Shown here: positions 62,919 through 64,000 of the stretch, piece by piece | Layout of the letters: every line of letters starts with the position of its first letter | How positions within the stretch are numbered: position 1 is the first letter of the stretch | NCBI RefSeq assembly: GCF_000224085.1 | Contig: NC_015945.1 | Location: 62,001-126,000 of the forward strand | Direction: 5' to 3' | Length of the DNA: 64,000 bases | Source: Allomuricauda ruestringensis DSM 13258 | GTDB lineage: Bacteria > Bacteroidota > Bacteroidia > Flavobacteriales > Flavobacteriaceae | Made by a program: the position numbers and the translations under genes | The notes under the pieces: generated by a model | What the model was told of the DNA's origin: nothing | Databases searched by the model: none | The model's input: only the letters and a program-made list of their open reading frames with translations

Positions 62919-63716
62919 ATGGATGTAGAAGAATACATAGCGTCTGGAATATTGGAACTCTACGTTGCTGGAGCACTGTCCCCCGAAGAAAATTTGGAGG
63001 TGCAGCATTATGCCATTCAGTACCCCGAGATCAGAAAGGAAATTGAAGCGATTGAAAGAGCCATCCTTGAACTTACCGAAGCCGCTTCGCCAAAAATGCC
63101 ACAGGATGGGTTTGCAAAGGTAAAAGCTGAAATAAACGATGTTATTCCATTTACTCCACAAGCCACTTCAAGCAAAGGGACCTCATGGGGCAGTTATTTG
63201 GGATGGGCAGCATCCATACTATTGGCCATTGGATTGTTCTGGATGTACATGGAAAATTCCAAACTCAAGTCCGAGATAGAGCTTACCAATCAAGAAAAGC
63301 AAAGCTTGGAAGATATCCTATCCAATACCCAAGAAGAAATAACTTCCAAGGAAACCTTATTGCAAGAGATTCGAGATAGAAATGTGGCCGTAGTAGCTCT
63401 TGGCGGACAAACGGTATCCCCTGAATCTTATGCAAAAGTGTATTGGAACAAGGAAGAAAACAAAGTAATCATCGATGCGCAGGGTCTTCCCGAACCTCCG
63501 GACGGGTTCACCTATCAGGTTTGGTCCTTAAAATTGGACCCCCTCACCCCTACCAGTCTTGGATTGTTGGATGGTTTTGCTTCGCAGGATACCAAACTCT
63601 TTACCATGGAAAACGTCAACGAATCGGAAGCATTCGGTATTACTTTGGAACCTGAAGGCGGTAGTGAAACCCCAACGCTGGAACAATTGTACACCTTAGG
63701 AGCAGTTGGTTCCTAA
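62919..63716 (+). CDS. RskA-like anti-sigma factor
   Basis: 265 aa. Cytoplasmic N-terminus (about 1-90: GILELYVAGALSPEENLEVQHYA) binds the sigma factor; a single membrane helix is at about 90-108 (YLGWAASILLAIGLFWMYM). A coiled segment then leads to an RskA C-terminal domain (VSPESYAKVYWNKEENKVIIDAQGLPEPP; key block YAKVYWN). It would inhibit the sigma factor and release it on an envelope signal. The stop overlaps the converging corA stop by 3 bp. Confidence 0.92.
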   Translation: MDVEEYIASGILELYVAGALSPEENLEVQHYAIQYPEIRKEIEAIERAILELTEAASPKMPQDGFAKVKAEINDVIPFTPQATSSKGTSWGSYLGWAASILLAIGLFWMYMENSKLKSEIELTNQEKQSLEDILSNTQEEITSKETLLQEIRDRNVAVVALGGQTVSPESYAKVYWNKEENKVIIDAQGLPEPPDGFTYQVWSLKLDPLTPTSLGLLDGFASQDTKLFTMENVNESEAFGITLEPEGGSETPTLEQLYTLGAVGS

Positions 63717-64000
63717 AACCATTTTTTCCGTTTAAAAATGATAATGGAGATTATGGTAACAACAAGCATCACGCCCAACAATATAAAATAACCGTAGGGC
63801 CATTTTAATTCGGGCATATTTTCGAAGTTCATACCATAAATACCGGCCAAAAATGTAAGTGGAATAAACACTACCGAAAAAATGGTCAAAGTTTTCATCA
63901 CTTCGTTCAATCGGTGTCCTTGCACACTAAAAAACAAGTTTATTTGACTTTCCAACTCCATAATATCGGAATCGATGTCAGTAATCAATCCATTGATCTG
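63713..64000 (-). CDS. corA: CorA-type Mg2+/Co2+ transporter, C-terminal part (cut by window edge)
   Basis: The frame is open to the right window edge. Visible are the end of the long helix (DSDIMELESQINLFFSVQGHRLNEVMKTLTIFSVVFIPLTFLAGIYGMNF: key element YGMNF), the first membrane helix, the GMN selectivity motif, and a second helix followed by a basic tail KRKKW. CorA pentamers carry Mg2+ into the cell. The regulatory N-terminal domain is outside. Its stop overlaps the anti-sigma stop on the other strand, so the two genes converge without a gap. Confidence 0.93.
   Translation of the reverse strand, partial: QINGLITDIDSDIMELESQINLFFSVQGHRLNEVMKTLTIFSVVFIPLTFLAGIYGMNFENMPELKWPYGYFILLGVMLVVTIISIIIFKRKKWF

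Overview
The window looks like about 64 kb of chromosome from a marine member of the Bacteroidetes, most likely Flavobacteriaceae (Muricauda/Flagellimonas-like; inferred from gene content, not proven). The reasons are the many SPII lipoproteins with Bacteroidetes-style lipoboxes, promoters of the TTG/TAnnTTTG type, type B L31, a SigK/RskA-like pair, DUF4199 and DUF2490 proteins, S23-type four-helix-bundle genes, and gene order. No rRNA, tRNA, CRISPR array or phage was seen. Gene calls come from my reading of motifs and were not database-checked.

Layout: 1-582 holds the 5' part of mtaB (minus strand). 583-842 has a heptanucleotide repeat tract. 843-6494 has a GH29 fucosidase, an ABM-domain lipoprotein, an amidohydrolase and a serine hydrolase. 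6695-8994 is an AT-rich two-gene cassette: a PD-(D/E)xK nuclease fused to an ImmA/IrrE-like metallopeptidase, and an HhH-HNH protein. It is bounded by inverted GTTGGGCACA/TGTGCCCAAC ends and looks horizontally acquired. 9026-11977 is a candidate redox/sulfur operon (small membrane protein, SoxB/UshA-like metallophosphatase, DoxX-like, DsrE-like) behind a Crp/Fnr-geometry palindrome. 12063-16374 (minus) has a CocE hydrolase, a LytTR two-component system and a frameshifted lipoprotein. 16691-18222 (minus) has a sugar nucleotidyltransferase and L31. 18382-23488 has a DUF4199 protein, a DPM1-like glycosyltransferase, a phosphohexomutase and an MsbA-like exporter. 23779-29887 has a YCF48-like lipoprotein, an RNA m5C methyltransferase, an SDR, an AraC regulator and an M20 hydrolase. 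30690-36288 has purL and an acyl-CoA ligase.

37779-44604 is a fatty-acid beta-oxidation locus: a MarR regulator behind a perfect 28-bp palindrome, then fadN-fadA-fadE-like genes. After each of the first two fad genes sits a small four-helix-bundle gene, tightly framed by inverted arrays of degenerate 7-bp repeats. 44789-50419 is a trehalose locus: a GH15 enzyme, a fused trehalose-6-phosphate synthase/phosphatase, and a propeller-SnoaL protein overlapping it. 50457-53585 holds M28 and M1 peptidases. 53770-60142 has a very large ThuA/sugar-dehydrogenase/PKD/cytochrome c lipoprotein, an MFS transporter and an amidohydrolase. 60237-64000 has a DUF2490 protein, Cu/Zn SOD and YceI lipoproteins, an ECF sigma/anti-sigma pair, and the 3' end of corA.

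The most interesting signals are the nuclease-peptidase cassette, the heptad-framed four-helix-bundle genes with a gene-free heptad tract elsewhere, the 28-bp operator-like palindrome, a 138-bp MITE-like element, and short palindromic repeats that recur between genes and also seem to lie in frame inside purL and fadN.
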